A stretch of DNA of 64,000 nucleotides from Arthrobacter nitrophenolicus (GCF_000332815.1 NZ_AOFD01000003.1:62001-126000); one strand, 5' to 3'; numbered from the stretch's first letter, positions 1 to 10,257 are shown. Notes: a model not told the origin generated them from the letters alone. Program-made: numbers and translations.

Positions 1-905
1 GAGGGACAGCTGGCCCAGGGTTTCGTTCCTGTTCCATTCGAAGGCGCCGAACAGCAGCGTTCCGGCGAGCAGGAGCAGGAGCGTTCCGTAGATAGTGAGG
101 CGCAGGTGGATGGTCCAGTTCCTGGGGTGGATGTCACCGCGGGTGAGCTGGATAATCACTGGGAACCCAAGTCCGCCGGCGATGATGGCCAGGCAGATAG
201 GTGTGATGATCCAGGGGTCTTCGGCGAAGTCGATGAGGTTGCTGCTGTAAAGGGAGAAGCCGGCGTTGTTGAACGCGGACACGGCGTGGAACGCCCCGTG
301 CCACAGCGCCCTAGCGGGATTCGAGTCATACGCGATCCAGAACCGGATGGTCAGGACCAGGGCTGTTGCGGCTCGAAGGTCAGCATGATCTTCGCTACCC
401 GGGTGAGCACGGCCCGGACGTCGCCGAGGTTCAGGGTGTGTGTTTCCGACTGGGCGACGAGCTGGCCGCGCAGCCCGATGTTCTTGCGGACCAGCAGCGC
501 GAGCAGGGTTGCCAGGGTCATGATGCCGAAGCCGCCCACCTGGATGAGCCCGAGGATGATGCCCTGGCCCAGCGGGGTCCAGAACGTTGCCGTGTCCACG
601 GTGATCAGGCCCGTTACGCAGACCGCCGAGACAGAGGTGAACAGGGCGTCCATGAACACATCTGCCGACTGGTCGGTCCGGGCCGCCGGGAGCATCAGCA
701 GTGCCGCGCCAATGATGATGACCAGCAGGAACGCCACGGGAACGGCCCTGACGGGATGGGACATTAGCCGGCGGAAGACGTTGTCCTTCCCGGGCTTGCC
801 GTTCCTGGCTTCCCGCAGCATCTTCTGCACGGCGGCCACGCTGGCAGGGTCCAGCCCCGGGTTTCGAGTTTCCGACGGCGGCGGGCCGCCTTTGCGCAGG
901 CTCAT
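1..905 (-). CDS. trkH: TrkH-family potassium uptake channel subunit (5' part, frameshifted, runs off window)
   Basis: Membrane K+ translocating subunit of Trk/Ktr systems. The ATG at 905 overlaps the stop of the upstream transporter gene (ATGA), so the two are translationally coupled. The first part has TM helices and the first selectivity-filter segment ([15 protein letters not shown]). The frame breaks near 372 after MLTFE. Reading on in the next frame gives [12 protein letters not shown] and the second filter motif [14 protein letters not shown], continuing open to base 1. One extra C on the plus strand (GGCC instead of GGC) restores a normal TrkH. The 3' end lies outside the window. The family call is firm; whether the frameshift is real is unknown. 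Confidence 0.85.
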
Positions 906-2884
906 CCCACGTGGATGCCCGGACGGCGGTCCGGGTCCGGCTCGTTCTTGCGGATGATTTCGCGGACCACCGGGGCGGTGTCGCCGCGGCCCAGGAGCAG
1001 GTAGCGCATCAGGTGGGCGAGGGGGTTTCCTTCCGACCATTCGAAGTAGGCGTGCGGCCGGACACCGGTGGCGTCCCGCAGGGCCAGGAGGATCGCGGCG
1101 ATGGCGTTGGGGGCGGCCGGGCTCTGGGCGCGGAGCACCCGGTGGCCTCCCACTTCCATGCCGTGCACTTCGAGGGTGTCGCTGAATTCGGAGGGGTCGG
1201 TGATGTTCACTTCGAGGAAGATGACGTCGGCAGTCCCGGGCACCGGATTCATCTCGCGCTGGGCGGCTTCCTTGCCCGCGTATTCTGAGGCGCTGCGCGC
1301 TTCCGGGCGGTGGGCGATGAGGTTGATCCGGCCGTCAAAATCCAAGGTGTCGCTGATGAAGCGGCGGGCAACGCCGTCGAACACTATGCGGTCGACGCGC
1401 AGCTCGGTGGTGCGGCTGACGCGGGAGACAAGGGAGACGGCGATGATGCCGAGGATGAAGAAAGCGGAGATGGTGATGCCGTCAGGTTTGGCCACCACGT
1501 TTGCTGCCAGGGCGTAGAGCATCACGAGTGTCAGGACCGTGAAGGCAACGGCGGCTGCCCGGTGTTTGCGGCGGATGGCGGAGATGGTGACGGCGATGGC
1601 TCCGGAGACCATCATGGCCAGGATGCCGGTGGCGTAGGCGCCGGCCTGGGCGTTGACGTCGGCGTTGAAGCCGATGGTGATCAGGACGCTGATGGCCGTG
1701 TACACGAGCACCACCGGGCGGACGGCGCGGGACCAGTCCGGAGCCATGCCGTAGGACGGCAGGTAGCGGGGGACGATGTTGATGAGTCCGGCCATTGCGG
1801 AAGCACCGGCGAACCAGAGGATCAGGATGGAGCTGACGTCGTAGACGGATCCGAAGCCGTTGCCGAGGTGCTCGTGGGCCAGGTAGGCCAGGGCCCTGCC
1901 GTTCGCCTCGCCGCCTGCCTGGAACTCCCCGGCGGGGATCAGCACGGTGGTGACGAAGCTGCTGCCGAGCAGGTAGACGCTCATGATCACGGCCGCCGTC
2001 GTCAAAAGCCTGCGGGTGTTTTTGACCCTGCTGGCCAGCTTTTCCTCCGGTGTGGCTCCTTGGGCCGCCACGAGGGGCATCATACTGACGCCGGTCTCAA
2101 AACCGGACAGGCCCAGGACCAGCAGGGGAAACGCCATCAGCGCCGGCCCAACGACCCCGCTCAAGCCGCCGCCGGACGACGTGAGCGCGTCCGTCCAACC
2201 GGTGAGCGCACCGGGTGTGGCGAGGATTTCCGCGACTCCGGCGCCGATGATGATGGCGTTCATGCCGAGGAAGACGGCCACGAGGGGGATGGCGATGGCC
2301 ACCGCTTCCGAGAACCCCAGCAGGAACACCCCTCCCAAGATCAGGAGCAGGACAACGGTGATCGCCACGGCCTGCCCATCCAGGAAGGGCGGCAGGTAGG
2401 GATTTTCGAGCAGGTGCACCGTGGCGTCAGCCGCTGAAAGGGTGATGGTGACGATCCACGACGTCGCGACGAACCCGAGCAGGACCAGCACGAAGATCTT
2501 TCCGCGCCAGAAGGGCAGGAGCCGTTCCAGCATCGCCACGGATCCCTGCCCGTGCGGGCTTTCCTTGGCCACCCGCCGGTACATGGGCAGCATCCCTAGC
2601 AGCGTCAGGGCCACGATCAGCAGCGTAGCCAGTGGGGACAGCGCGCCGGCGGCCAGGGCTGCGATGCCGGGGAGGTAGGACAGGGTGGAGAAGTAGTCCA
2701 CCCCGGTCAGGCACATGACTTTCCACCAGCTCTGCTGGGATGCGTGGGTGTCAGAGGTTTCCGGGCCGACGGGCTGGTTGACCCGGTGTTCGAGCAGCCA
2801 CCGGACCAGCGGACTGCCGGGTGCGGATTTCCGTTCCGGGTTGGGAACGGTGGCGGGTATGGAGAACCGGGCGGAAGCCGTCAA
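902..2884 (-). CDS. KimA-like APC-superfamily potassium/amino-acid transporter
   Basis: A 660-residue integral membrane protein with about 12 TM helices and a roughly 170-residue soluble C-terminal domain after residue 490. It carries the N-terminal APC signature ([14 protein letters not shown], then [18 protein letters not shown]). This long architecture is annotated either as amino-acid permease or, after Bacillus KimA/YdaO, as a K+ importer. Its place between TrkH (4-base overlap downstream) and KdpDE makes K+ the more likely substrate, which is inference. The start is a TTG at 2884 with AGAAAG upstream; no in-frame ATG gives the full N terminus. A direct repeat at 3007-3023 in its upstream region could be the KdpE operator. 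Confidence 0.75.
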   Translation of the reverse strand: MTASARFSIPATVPNPERKSAPGSPLVRWLLEHRVNQPVGPETSDTHASQQSWWKVMCLTGVDYFSTLSYLPGIAALAAGALSPLATLLIVALTLLGMLPMYRRVAKESPHGQGSVAMLERLLPFWRGKIFVLVLLGFVATSWIVTITLSAADATVHLLENPYLPPFLDGQAVAITVVLLLILGGVFLLGFSEAVAIAIPLVAVFLGMNAIIIGAGVAEILATPGALTGWTDALTSSGGGLSGVVGPALMAFPLLVLGLSGFETGVSMMPLVAAQGATPEEKLASRVKNTRRLLTTAAVIMSVYLLGSSFVTTVLIPAGEFQAGGEANGRALAYLAHEHLGNGFGSVYDVSSILILWFAGASAMAGLINIVPRYLPSYGMAPDWSRAVRPVVLVYTAISVLITIGFNADVNAQAGAYATGILAMMVSGAIAVTISAIRRKHRAAAVAFTVLTLVMLYALAANVVAKPDGITISAFFILGIIAVSLVSRVSRTTELRVDRIVFDGVARRFISDTLDFDGRINLIAHRPEARSASEYAGKEAAQREMNPVPGTADVIFLEVNITDPSEFSDTLEVHGMEVGGHRVLRAQSPAAPNAIAAILLALRDATGVRPHAYFEWSEGNPLAHLMRYLLLGRGDTAPVVREIIRKNEPDPDRRPGIHVG

Positions 2885-3006
2885 GGACGTGTCTTTCTAT
2901 ACTGCCTGCGACGGGCACAAACAGCCCCGTTTCAGGCGCGACGCTGTGCTGATAACCACCGGAGCGTAGCACCGCGTTCATCCCGTATTCGGGGCGTTTC
3001 CGCGGA

Positions 3007-3023
3007 TCTTAATGCTTTCTTAA
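3007..3023. promoter_or_regulatory. Candidate KdpE (OmpR-type) direct-repeat operator
   Basis: TCTTAA occurs twice with 11-bp periodicity (3007-3012 and 3018-3023), which on the minus strand reads TTAAGA-N5-TTAAGA. Tandem hexamers one helical turn apart are the usual binding pattern of OmpR/PhoB-family regulators such as KdpE. It lies about 125 bp upstream of the KimA-like/trkH operon and directly after the kdpE stop. The function is inferred from pattern and position only. Confidence 0.45.
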
Positions 3024-3051
3024 CGCCCCCCCGCTGAACCCTCCAGGGCAG

Positions 3052-3700
<649 letters not shown>

Positions 3701-3723
<23 letters not shown>

Positions 3724-5227
3724 GCTGTCCTTTCGTGCCGGATGAAGGCGCTACGCCGGTGGAGAGCGGCAACCGGACCACCATCGTCAGGCCCCCGCCA
3801 GGGGTGGGCTCGGCCAGCAGGACCCCGCCCATGGCCTCGGTGAACCCCTTCGCCACGGCAAGGCCAAGACCGATCCCGGTTCCCGGCGTCGTGTCATCAG
3901 CGCGCTGGAAGGGCCGGAACATCGCCAGGACCTCATCAGCCGGGATGCCCGCGCCGCGATCGACGACGGTCAGCTCGCTGGCGGGAACATCCCCAATTCT
4001 TGCACTTCCGGCACCGCCAACAGTTCCGGAAATCACCACATCCGACCCCGGTGCATACTTCAGGGCGTTTTCCACCAGGTTGGCGATCACCCTCTCCAGC
4101 ATTCCGGGGTCGGCATCGACAGGGGGCATGTTGTCCGGCAACAGCACGCGGAGCCGCGCGGAGTCGGTGCCGCGGAGCGCTTCACCCACGGCGTCTGCCC
4201 AATAGACCGGACGGATCAGGGGTGCCACCGAGTCAGCCGTGATCCTGGACATGTCCAACAGGTTGCTCACCAGCCGGTCCAGCCTGTCTGCCCCTGACTC
4301 CACGGTGGCCAGAAGTTCCTCCTGCTCCTCCGCGCTGAAGGTGATGGTCTTGTCACGCAGGCTGCTGGAGGCGAGCTTGATGCCGGCCAGTGGAGTGCGG
4401 AGATCGTGGGACACCGCCCGCAGGATGGAGGTCCGCATGGTGTTGCCTTCGGCAAGGCGAAGGTTTTCGCGCTGGCTCGCCGTAAGCTCTTCGCGCTGGA
4501 CCATGGCCAGCAGGTGGGCGCCGAAGGCGGTCAGCAGCCGCCGTTCATCATCAGTGAGATCCCTTCCGGTGAGTGTCAGGATCCGGTCCCGGTCCAGCTG
4601 CTCCACAACGTCCGACGCCGATACGTCACCCGGCTGCGGTTTGCCAGAGGACTCCGCAAGCTCCCACACCACGGCCCCGCCCGGGCCGGTTTCCCGTTTG
4701 ACCCACAGGCCGGCTCCCACCACCTGGAAATGTTCCCGGACCTTGTCCAGGAAAGCAGGGATGCTGTTTCCCTCGGCGACAGCCCGCCGGCTCAAATCGC
4801 TGAGGACCGCTGCTTCCGCCCCTGCCAGGTGTGCTTCCTTGCTGAGCTTGGCCGAGCGGTCCACGACCAGTGACACGGCCACCGCCACCAGGACAAAAAT
4901 CAGCAGCGCCAGGATGTTCTCTGGATCAATCACCGACAGGGACCCCACGGGATGGACGCTGAAGTAGTTAACGATCAGCCCCGCCACGACGGCCGCCAGC
5001 ACGGCAGGCCAGAGCCCCCCGAGCAGCGCAACACCAACAATGCCGGTGAGGTGGACCAGCATGTCCGTCGACAGCTGGTCGTGGGGAAGCAGGTCCAGGA
5101 GGAACTGCAGGAGCGGCGGGAGTCCCAGAGCGAGGATGAATGCCGGTATCTCCCGGCGCCGGCCCAGCCGCGGACGCCTGCGCCCCCTGCGCTCCCCACC
5201 AACGATGCGCCGATTACCCGGTTCCAT
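3701..5227 (-). CDS. kdpD: KdpD-like sensor histidine kinase lacking the N-terminal KdpD/Usp module
   Basis: 508 residues from the ATG at 5227. In order: a short Arg-rich N terminus, a four-helix DUF4118 membrane region (about 45-140), a GAF-like linker, a HisKA domain with the phospho-His in SHDLRTPLAG, and an HATPase_c domain (N-box VENALKYAP, GTGIGLGLAVAKG). Classical KdpD is near 900 residues because of an N-terminal KdpD plus universal-stress domain, which is absent here. The open frame extends upstream to 5500, but that stretch is R1 repeat and other non-coding sequence, so the later start was chosen. Confidence 0.88.
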
Positions 5228-5272
5228 GGCTCTATTGTTCCCCGCGCGGAAGCTCGAACCCCCGGCGGCGCT

Positions 5273-5334
5273 GAGTTTTGGGCAGATATGGCGACTTGCG
5301 GGCTGTTGAGGTCGCTTTATCTGCCCAAAAACTC
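5273..5334. repeat. Long inverted repeat upstream of kdpD
   Basis: Two arms of about 23 bases (5273-5295 and 5311-5334, each containing GGGCAGATA...GCGAC or its complement and GAGTTTT at the outer end) pair with two mismatches and one bulge around a 15-base loop. It sits 46 bases upstream of the kdpD start and could be an attenuator, an operator or a dispersed palindromic element. The sequence does not distinguish these. Confidence 0.6.
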
Positions 5335-5438
5335 CTGATGTGGGGGTTTGGTGTCCGCGCCGCCGTCGTTTTCCCGCCTGGTCCGTCGGCTGGCTAGCGG
5401 CAGGATCTCCGCCAAAAGTAACGAGCGTTCGGAAGGGG

Positions 5439-5490
5439 CGGTGGTTGAGCCTGTCGAAACCCGCGGAGGTTTCGACAGGCTCAACCACCG
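5439..5490. repeat. R1 repeat pair forming a perfect 23-bp hairpin after the E2 gene
   Basis: Two head-to-head copies of the R1 repeat (core TTTCGACAGGCTCAACCACC), at 5439-5461 and 5468-5490, are perfectly complementary with a 6-base loop. The hairpin starts 11 bases beyond the E2 stop codon and may act as a transcript end or an RNA-stabilising structure. There is no U-tract, so classical intrinsic termination is unproven. Confidence 0.8.
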
Positions 5491-5500
5491 GTTTTCGCAA

Positions 5501-7047
5501 CTAGAGATCGGCGAGGAGGGACGTGGGGTTCTCCATCGCGTCTGCCACGAAGCGGAGGAAGCCGGCAGCGGTGCCGCCGTCGCAGACGCGGTGGTCGAAC
5601 GTCAGCGTCAGCTCGGTGACCTTGCGGACAGCCAGCTCGCCGTTGACCACCCACGGCTTGTCGATGATCCGGCCGACGCGAGGATGCCCACCTCGGGGTG
5701 GTTGATGATCGCGGCGGACCCGTCCACGCCGAAGACACCGTAGTTGTTCAGCGTGAAGGTGCCGCTGCCCAGTTCGGTGGGGGTCGCCTTGCCCTGGCGT
5801 GCGACGTCGGTCAGCCGGCGGATCTCCGCGTCCAGTTCGCGCGCACTCAGCTTTTCGGCGCCGCGGACCGAGGGGACCACCAGGCCCCGTTCGGTCTGGG
5901 CGGCGATGCCGAGGTTGATCCCGTCGAACGCGACGATCTCCTGGGACCCGTCCTCCGCGGTTTCGATCCGGGTGTTCAGCTCCGGGTACTTTTTTAGCCC
6001 GGCTGTGACAAAACGGGCGATGAACGCCAGCAGGCCCGGCACGTCCGAGCCCCCGGCCTTCATTCCCTCGCGAAGTTCCAGCAGAGCTGTGGCATCCACG
6101 TCCACCCATACCGTCGCCTCGGGGATCTCCGAGCGGCTGCGGGCCATGTTTGCGGCAACGGCCTTGCGGACGCCGCGGACCGGCGTGCGGGAGGAAACGG
6201 GCAGACCGGTGCGGGCATCGGTCGCTTCCGGTGATCGAGCCTGTCGAGATCCAGGAACCTCAGACTTGGTTTCGACAGGCTCAACCACCGGAGCGTTGGT
6301 TGAGCTTGTCGAAACCGCAGGCTTGGTTTCGACAGGCTCAACCACCGGGGTGTGTATGGCGGCCTCGACGTCGCGGCGCATGATCAGCCCGCTTTCGCCG
6401 GAGCCATGAAGCTCGCCGAGATCCACGCCGTGTTCCTTGGCCATCCGCCGGACCAGCGGGGAGATCACAGCGCCGAGCTTCCCGGGCACGCGGGTGCGCA
6501 AAAGTGAGAGGTCGTCGACGGTGGTTGAGCTTGTCGAAACCGTTTCGACAGGCTTGGTTTCGACAGGCTCAACCACCGCCGTTGCGGACCTGCGGGCGCG
6601 GGTGCGGCGGGCTGTGCCGTGGCCGCCAGGAGTTCCGTAGCCGATCAGGACGTTGCCGGAGCCCGCCTTCTCCTCTTCCCGGTAGGACTGGGCGACTTCG
6701 GGGGTTTCTTTGGTTTCGACAGGCTCAACCACCGGCCCACCCAATTTGGTTTCGACAGGCTTGGTTTCGACAGGCTCAACCGCCGGGGTTTCGACAGGCT
6801 CAACCGCCGGCGTCACCGAGATCAGCGGACGGCCGACGTCGATGGTCTCCCCCGGCTGCCCGTGCAGCTCGGCCACAACCCCGGCGTACGGAGACGGCAC
6901 CTCCACCGTGGACTTGGCCGTCTCCACCTCCGCGATCGGCTGGTCCACCGCAATAACATCGCCCACGGCAACGTGCCAGGACACCAGTTCAGCCTCGGTC
7001 AGGCCCTCGCCCAGGTCCGGCAGCAAAAATACTTTCGGAGTGCTCAT
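5501..7047 (-). CDS. Dihydrolipoamide acyltransferase (E2) of a branched-chain 2-oxoacid dehydrogenase, one-base frameshift
   Basis: Core transacylase of the complex. About 515 residues if frame is restored. A lipoyl domain (about 1-75) has its lipoyl-Lys at about 45 in ETAKSTVEV. A long linker follows, then a peripheral-subunit-binding domain (KLGAVISPLVRRMAKEHGVDL) and a catalytic domain ending with DHRVCDGG. The frame breaks near 5676 (ATCCTCGCG-TCGGC lacks one G). The continuation GRIIDKPWVVNGELAVRKVT in the next frame runs to the TAG at 5501. Both linkers contain repeated VVEPVETK and VSTSST peptides encoded by in-frame R1 repeats. First-listed components are co-transcribed E1alpha and E1beta. 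Confidence 0.88.
6232..6347. repeat. R1 repeat cluster inside the E2 gene (second linker)
   Basis: Four R1 units, one degenerate (6232-6251) and three good (6268-6290, 6298-6316, 6325-6347), in alternating orientation. They encode PVVEPVETK and VSTSSTNAP-type peptides between the subunit-binding and catalytic domains of E2. Confidence 0.85.
6519..6578. repeat. R1 repeat cluster inside the E2 gene (before the subunit-binding domain)
   Basis: Two full R1 units in opposite orientation (6519-6541 and 6556-6578) with a partial unit between them, all kept in the E2 reading frame. They encode VVEPVETKPVETVSTSSTT just ahead of the peripheral-subunit-binding domain. Confidence 0.85.
6712..6809. repeat. 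R1 repeat cluster inside the E2 gene (after the lipoyl domain)
   Basis: Three full or near-full R1 units plus a partial one, all in the same orientation, read in frame as repeated VEPVETK-type peptides in the linker that follows the lipoyl domain. Confidence 0.85.
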
Positions 7048-7051
7048 GGAA

Positions 7052-8164
7052 TCAGTCCTCCCACTGAAGGTCGTCGACGGCGTCGAGGATGCGGTCCACG
7101 CCGGGCAGGTAGTACTTCTCGAGTTTGGGTGCCGGGTACGGGATGTCGAACCCGGTGACGCGGCGGATGGGGGCGGCCAGGTGGTGGAAGCAGCGCTCCT
7201 GCACCCGGGCCACGATCTCGGAGGACACGGACGCGAAGCCGTGCGCCTCGGCGATCACCACGGCCCGGCCGGTCTTCCGCACGGACTCACACACAGTGAC
7301 GTCGTCGAACGGGACAAGGGTCCGCACGTCGATGACCTCCAGCGAGCGCCCCTCCAAGGCTGCAGCCTCGGCGGCGGCCAAAGCCGTGGGGACGGACGGC
7401 CCGTAGGCGATCAGCGTGGCGTCGGTGCCGGGACGCGCGACGGCGGCCCTCCCCTCAGACGCAAGGCCCGCCGTCGTGCCTTCCTCATAGGAGGCACGCA
7501 GGGACGAAAGGTCCACCAGGTCCTTCGACCAGTACAGCTTCTTGGGCTCCATGAACATGACGGGATCGTCCGAGTCGATGGCCTCACGGAGCATCCGGTA
7601 CCCGTCCGCCACCGTGGCGGGGGTGTAGACCTTCAGGCCGGCGGTGTGGGCGTAGTAGGACTCGGAGGAGTCGCAGTGGTGCTCCACTCCCCCGATGCCG
7701 CCGCCGTAGGGAACCCGGATCACCATGGGCAGCTTCACGGCCCCGCGGGTGCGGTTGTGCATCTTGGCCACGTGGCTGACGATCTGCTCGAACGCCGGAT
7801 AGGCGAACGCGTCGAACTGCATCTCCACCACCGGGCGCATCCCGTTGATGGCCATGCCTACGGCCATGCCCACGATCCCGGACTCGGCCAGCGGCGTGTC
7901 GAAGCAGCGCTGCTCGCCGAACGTCTTGGTGAGCCCGTCGGTGATGCGGAAAACCCCGCCCAGGGTGCCCACGTCCTCGCCGAAGACCAGGACGGAGGAG
8001 TCGGCGGACATGGCGTCCACCAGGGCGGTGTTGAGGGCCTTGGCCATGGTGACCGGCTGCGGGCCGGCGGCTTCGGCGGTGGCCGCGGCGGAGGCGGCAG
8101 CCCGGGCGGTGGCGGCGGATACGTTGCCGTTGGCCTCGGACGAGGTGGTGACGGTGGGGCTCAC
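7052..8164 (-). CDS. 2-oxoacid (branched-chain type) dehydrogenase E1 component, beta subunit
   Basis: 370 residues; pairs with E1alpha to form the thiamine-diphosphate decarboxylase. The Pyr domain (MAKALNTALVDAM, FGEDVGTLGGVF) is followed by the transketolase C-terminal domain (GRAVVIAEAHGFASVSSEIVARVQE, then RVTGFDIPYP). The GTG at 8164 overlaps the E1alpha stop (GTGA), a coupling arrangement that decides the start. The first 50 residues are an Ala/Ser-rich extension not usual for the family, so the ATG at MAKALN is an alternative. The E2 start follows the stop after a 4-base gap. Confidence 0.9.
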   Translation of the reverse strand: MSPTVTTSSEANGNVSAATARAAASAAATAEAAGPQPVTMAKALNTALVDAMSADSSVLVFGEDVGTLGGVFRITDGLTKTFGEQRCFDTPLAESGIVGMAVGMAINGMRPVVEMQFDAFAYPAFEQIVSHVAKMHNRTRGAVKLPMVIRVPYGGGIGGVEHHCDSSESYYAHTAGLKVYTPATVADGYRMLREAIDSDDPVMFMEPKKLYWSKDLVDLSSLRASYEEGTTAGLASEGRAAVARPGTDATLIAYGPSVPTALAAAEAAALEGRSLEVIDVRTLVPFDDVTVCESVRKTGRAVVIAEAHGFASVSSEIVARVQERCFHHLAAPIRRVTGFDIPYPAPKLEKYYLPGVDRILDAVDDLQWED

Positions 8165-9399
8165 TTGGCTGCCTCCTGGGATGATGCTGCGGCGTCGCGG
8201 GCGAGTTCGTCGGCGAGCAGGGCGGACTGTTCCTTCAGCTGCGGCGTTTGCCGAGCGAAGACGTGGCGGAAGAGTTCCTGCGGGTCCACGGGCACGTCCT
8301 CGCTGAGGCCCTCGCGGAGCTGCGCGGCCACGGCCTCGGCCTTCTCGGCGATCCGGGCCTCGCCAGCGGAGTCCAGCAGGCCGCGGTCCGTCAGATAGGT
8401 CCGCATCCGGTTCACGGGGTCCTTGGCCCGCCACTCGGCAACCTCGGCGCTTTCCCGGTAGCGGGTGTCGTCGTCGGCGTTGGTATGGGCCTGCATGCGG
8501 TAGGTGTTGGCTTCCACCAGGAGCGGGCCGGAGCCTTCGCGGGCGAGTTTCACGGCGCGGTCCAGGACGGCGAGGAGCGCGACGACGTCGTTCCCGTCCA
8601 CGCGTTCGCCCGCCATGCCGTAGCCCACGGCCTTGTGCGCGAGCGACGGCGCCACGGACTGGTGTGCCAGCGGCACCGAGATGGCGTACTTGTTGTTCTG
8701 GACGAAGAAGATGACGGGCAGGTGGAAGACGGCCGCGAAGTTCAGGGCCTCGTGGAAGTCGCCTTCGCTGGTGGCGCCGTCGCCGCACATGGCCAGCACT
8801 ACGGTGTCCTCGCCGCGGAGCTTGGCAGCATGCGCGACGCCGACGGCGTGCAGCAGCTGGGTGGTCAGCGGGGTGCACTGGATGCCCACGTGGTGCTTGA
8901 GGGGGTCGAACCCGCCGTGCCAGTCGCCGCGGAAGATGGTCATCACCTGCACGGGGTCCACGCCGCGGGTCATCACGGCGACGGCGTCGCGGTAGGTGGG
9001 GAACATCCAGTCACCGTCGGACAGGCACAGGGCGGCGGCCACCTGGCAGGCCTCCTGGCCGTGGCTGGACGGGTACACGGCCATGCGGCCCTGCCGGACC
9101 AGGGCGGAGTTCTGGTCGTTGACCCGGCGTCCGACGACGAGCTGCTCGTACGCTGCCAGCAGTTCCTCATCGCCGGGCAGGGGGTATTCGTGGCCGGGTT
9201 CGGTGCCCTGCTCGGCGTCGGGCTTGAGCCGGCCGTCCGGGTCCACCATCTGGATCTGGTACCGGGCGGGGAGCATGTAGTCCTCGGCCGTGATGCCGAA
9301 CTTCTTGACGGCTTCGGTGAGCGCGTCCTCGTGCTGGACTGCGCCGGCCTCGCCGGTGCTTGTTGCGTCCCGTGCCGTGTGGTCTGCGGAGATCGTCAT
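8161..9399 (-). CDS. 2-oxoacid (branched-chain type) dehydrogenase E1 component, alpha subunit
   Basis: 412 residues; binds thiamine diphosphate and Mg2+ and decarboxylates the 2-oxoacid. The TPP motif is visible as GDGATSEGDFHEALNFA ... QNNKYAISVP, and the phosphorylation-loop-like segment AHTNADDDTRYR is present. The ATG at 9399 has AGAAGGAA nine bases upstream. Head-to-tail with E1beta and E2 and near an Lrp/AsnC regulator, as in bkd operons for leucine/isoleucine/valine breakdown. Pyruvate specificity cannot be excluded from sequence alone. Confidence 0.9.
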   Translation of the reverse strand: MTISADHTARDATSTGEAGAVQHEDALTEAVKKFGITAEDYMLPARYQIQMVDPDGRLKPDAEQGTEPGHEYPLPGDEELLAAYEQLVVGRRVNDQNSALVRQGRMAVYPSSHGQEACQVAAALCLSDGDWMFPTYRDAVAVMTRGVDPVQVMTIFRGDWHGGFDPLKHHVGIQCTPLTTQLLHAVGVAHAAKLRGEDTVVLAMCGDGATSEGDFHEALNFAAVFHLPVIFFVQNNKYAISVPLAHQSVAPSLAHKAVGYGMAGERVDGNDVVALLAVLDRAVKLAREGSGPLLVEANTYRMQAHTNADDDTRYRESAEVAEWRAKDPVNRMRTYLTDRGLLDSAGEARIAEKAEAVAAQLREGLSEDVPVDPQELFRHVFARQTPQLKEQSALLADELARDAAASSQEAAK

Positions 9400-9452
9400 T
9401 GGTCCGTTCCTTCTGTTGCCACTATTCCTCCCCAGTATTGACCTGCTGGAGG

Positions 9453-9491
9453 TTTCGTATCCAGCACCTGCGGGAATCGTGGAGAAGCTGC
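9453..9491. promoter_or_regulatory. 39-bp shared motif upstream of the E1alpha gene (candidate Lrp/AsnC site)
   Basis: TTTCGTATCCAG-N10-AATCGTGGAGAAGCTGC lies 54-92 bases ahead of the E1alpha start. The same motif recurs at 10846-10884 ahead of the Lrp/AsnC gene, identical in 29 flank positions and part of the middle. A regulator-binding site controlling both the dehydrogenase operon and its own gene is the simplest reading; this is inference. Confidence 0.5.
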
Positions 9492-9877
9492 ACGAATCAG
9501 ACCCAACCCGGAGACGAATCGTAAGTGTGACGCGCATTACGTGCCGAAGCGGTGGACGAAATGCCAGCCTGACAGGCGGGAACAGCCAGCAGCGCCCGTC
9601 ACGCCGGTGCGGGGAATGGGTTTGACCGTTTCCGAAGAGGCCTTGACCTCTCCCTGCGCGGGGAGCACACTCTTATGAGCCCGATTGACGAAAATCGTCT
9701 ATCGCTCAATGGTCGGAAACATCTTTTCCACTGATCACAGGGAGAAGATTCCGCACAGGCGAATGGTCTCGCCTACATGGGATCTCCTGGTGCGGCCGAG
9801 ACGCGGAGGGGACACTGCGTCCCCTCCGTCTCACATCATTCATGCATAGGGAAATTACAAAGGGTGGGGCATCTGTA

Positions 9878-10099
9878 ATGGACATTAAGCAGCTGTGGGA
9901 CCGGCTCGAACCAGAGACACGGCATTGGCTCGTGGACAATCCGGGGTGCCGCATCCTCCCCCGGACCATTGCGGCAGAGATCAAAAAGGCCACCGGAGCC
10001 GAGTTCGAACAGGACCGGCACGGCGAAAGCATCCTCTCCCCCAGCGACTGCGACTTCATCCGGAGGGCAGCGGAACTCCACGACGCCCGGCGGCGCTGA
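9878..10099 (+). CDS. Small hypothetical protein (73 residues)
   Basis: Starts at the ATG at 9878 with a good AGGGTGGGG ribosome site. The product is hydrophilic and helical, beginning MDIKQLWDRLEPETRHWLVD and ending in an Arg-rich tail (AAELHDARRR), with no signal peptide or membrane segment. The family is not recognised. The low count of hydrophobic stretches and the PRTIAAEIKKATG segment suggest a small cytoplasmic helical protein. It stands alone, divergent from the E1alpha operon and convergent with two miniproteins. Confidence 0.6.
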   Translation: MDIKQLWDRLEPETRHWLVDNPGCRILPRTIAAEIKKATGAEFEQDRHGESILSPSDCDFIRRAAELHDARRR

Positions 10100-10136
10100 G
10101 TCGATCTAGACGTGATGCCGGTTCGCTACGCCTGGG

Positions 10137-10256
10137 TCAGACGCGTACCAGGGCGGCGCCCACTACGGCTGCGGTGATGACCAGGAGGACGGCGAGCACG
10201 GCGTAGCCCTGCCATTTGGGGCGGCCCTTGTGGGGGTTGATGTCGACGTACGGCAT
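10137..10256 (-). CDS. 39-residue single-pass membrane miniprotein (copy 1, second of pair)
   Basis: Begins MPYVDINPHKGRPKWQGY followed by one hydrophobic helix (AVLAVLLVITAAVVGAALV). Its ATG at 10256 lies one base after the stop of the 52-residue miniprotein, so the pair is coupled; GGAAGGG upstream is the ribosome site. A degraded paralogue of the same gene sits at 23060-23133, again just after a paralogue of its partner. Conservation of both the protein and the pairing supports real genes. Function unknown. Confidence 0.65.
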   Translation of the reverse strand: MPYVDINPHKGRPKWQGYAVLAVLLVITAAVVGAALVRV

Positions 10257-10257
10257 G

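Noticed and set aside
1310..2437. Long plus-strand frame (375 codons) rich in Gly/Asp/His
   Set aside because: It is the complement of the KimA-like transporter gene; composition is that of an antisense shadow in high-GC DNA.
5228..5500. N-terminal extension of the KdpD-like kinase up to 5500
   Set aside because: It reads through an R1 hairpin and a long inverted repeat, has no ribosome site, and the protein resembles its family only from the ATG at 5227.
5439..6809. R1 repeats as a CRISPR array
   Set aside because: Units alternate in orientation, spacers are irregular in length and partly coding, and no cas genes are present.
8165..8878. E1beta extended upstream to 8878
   Set aside because: The extension is out-of-frame reading of the E1alpha gene; the GTGA overlap fixes the start at 8164.
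9684..9710. ATTGA...TCAAT inverted repeat in the E1alpha/9878 intergenic region
   Set aside because: Arms are only 5 bp and the sequence is not repeated near the regulator gene; too weak to call a site.
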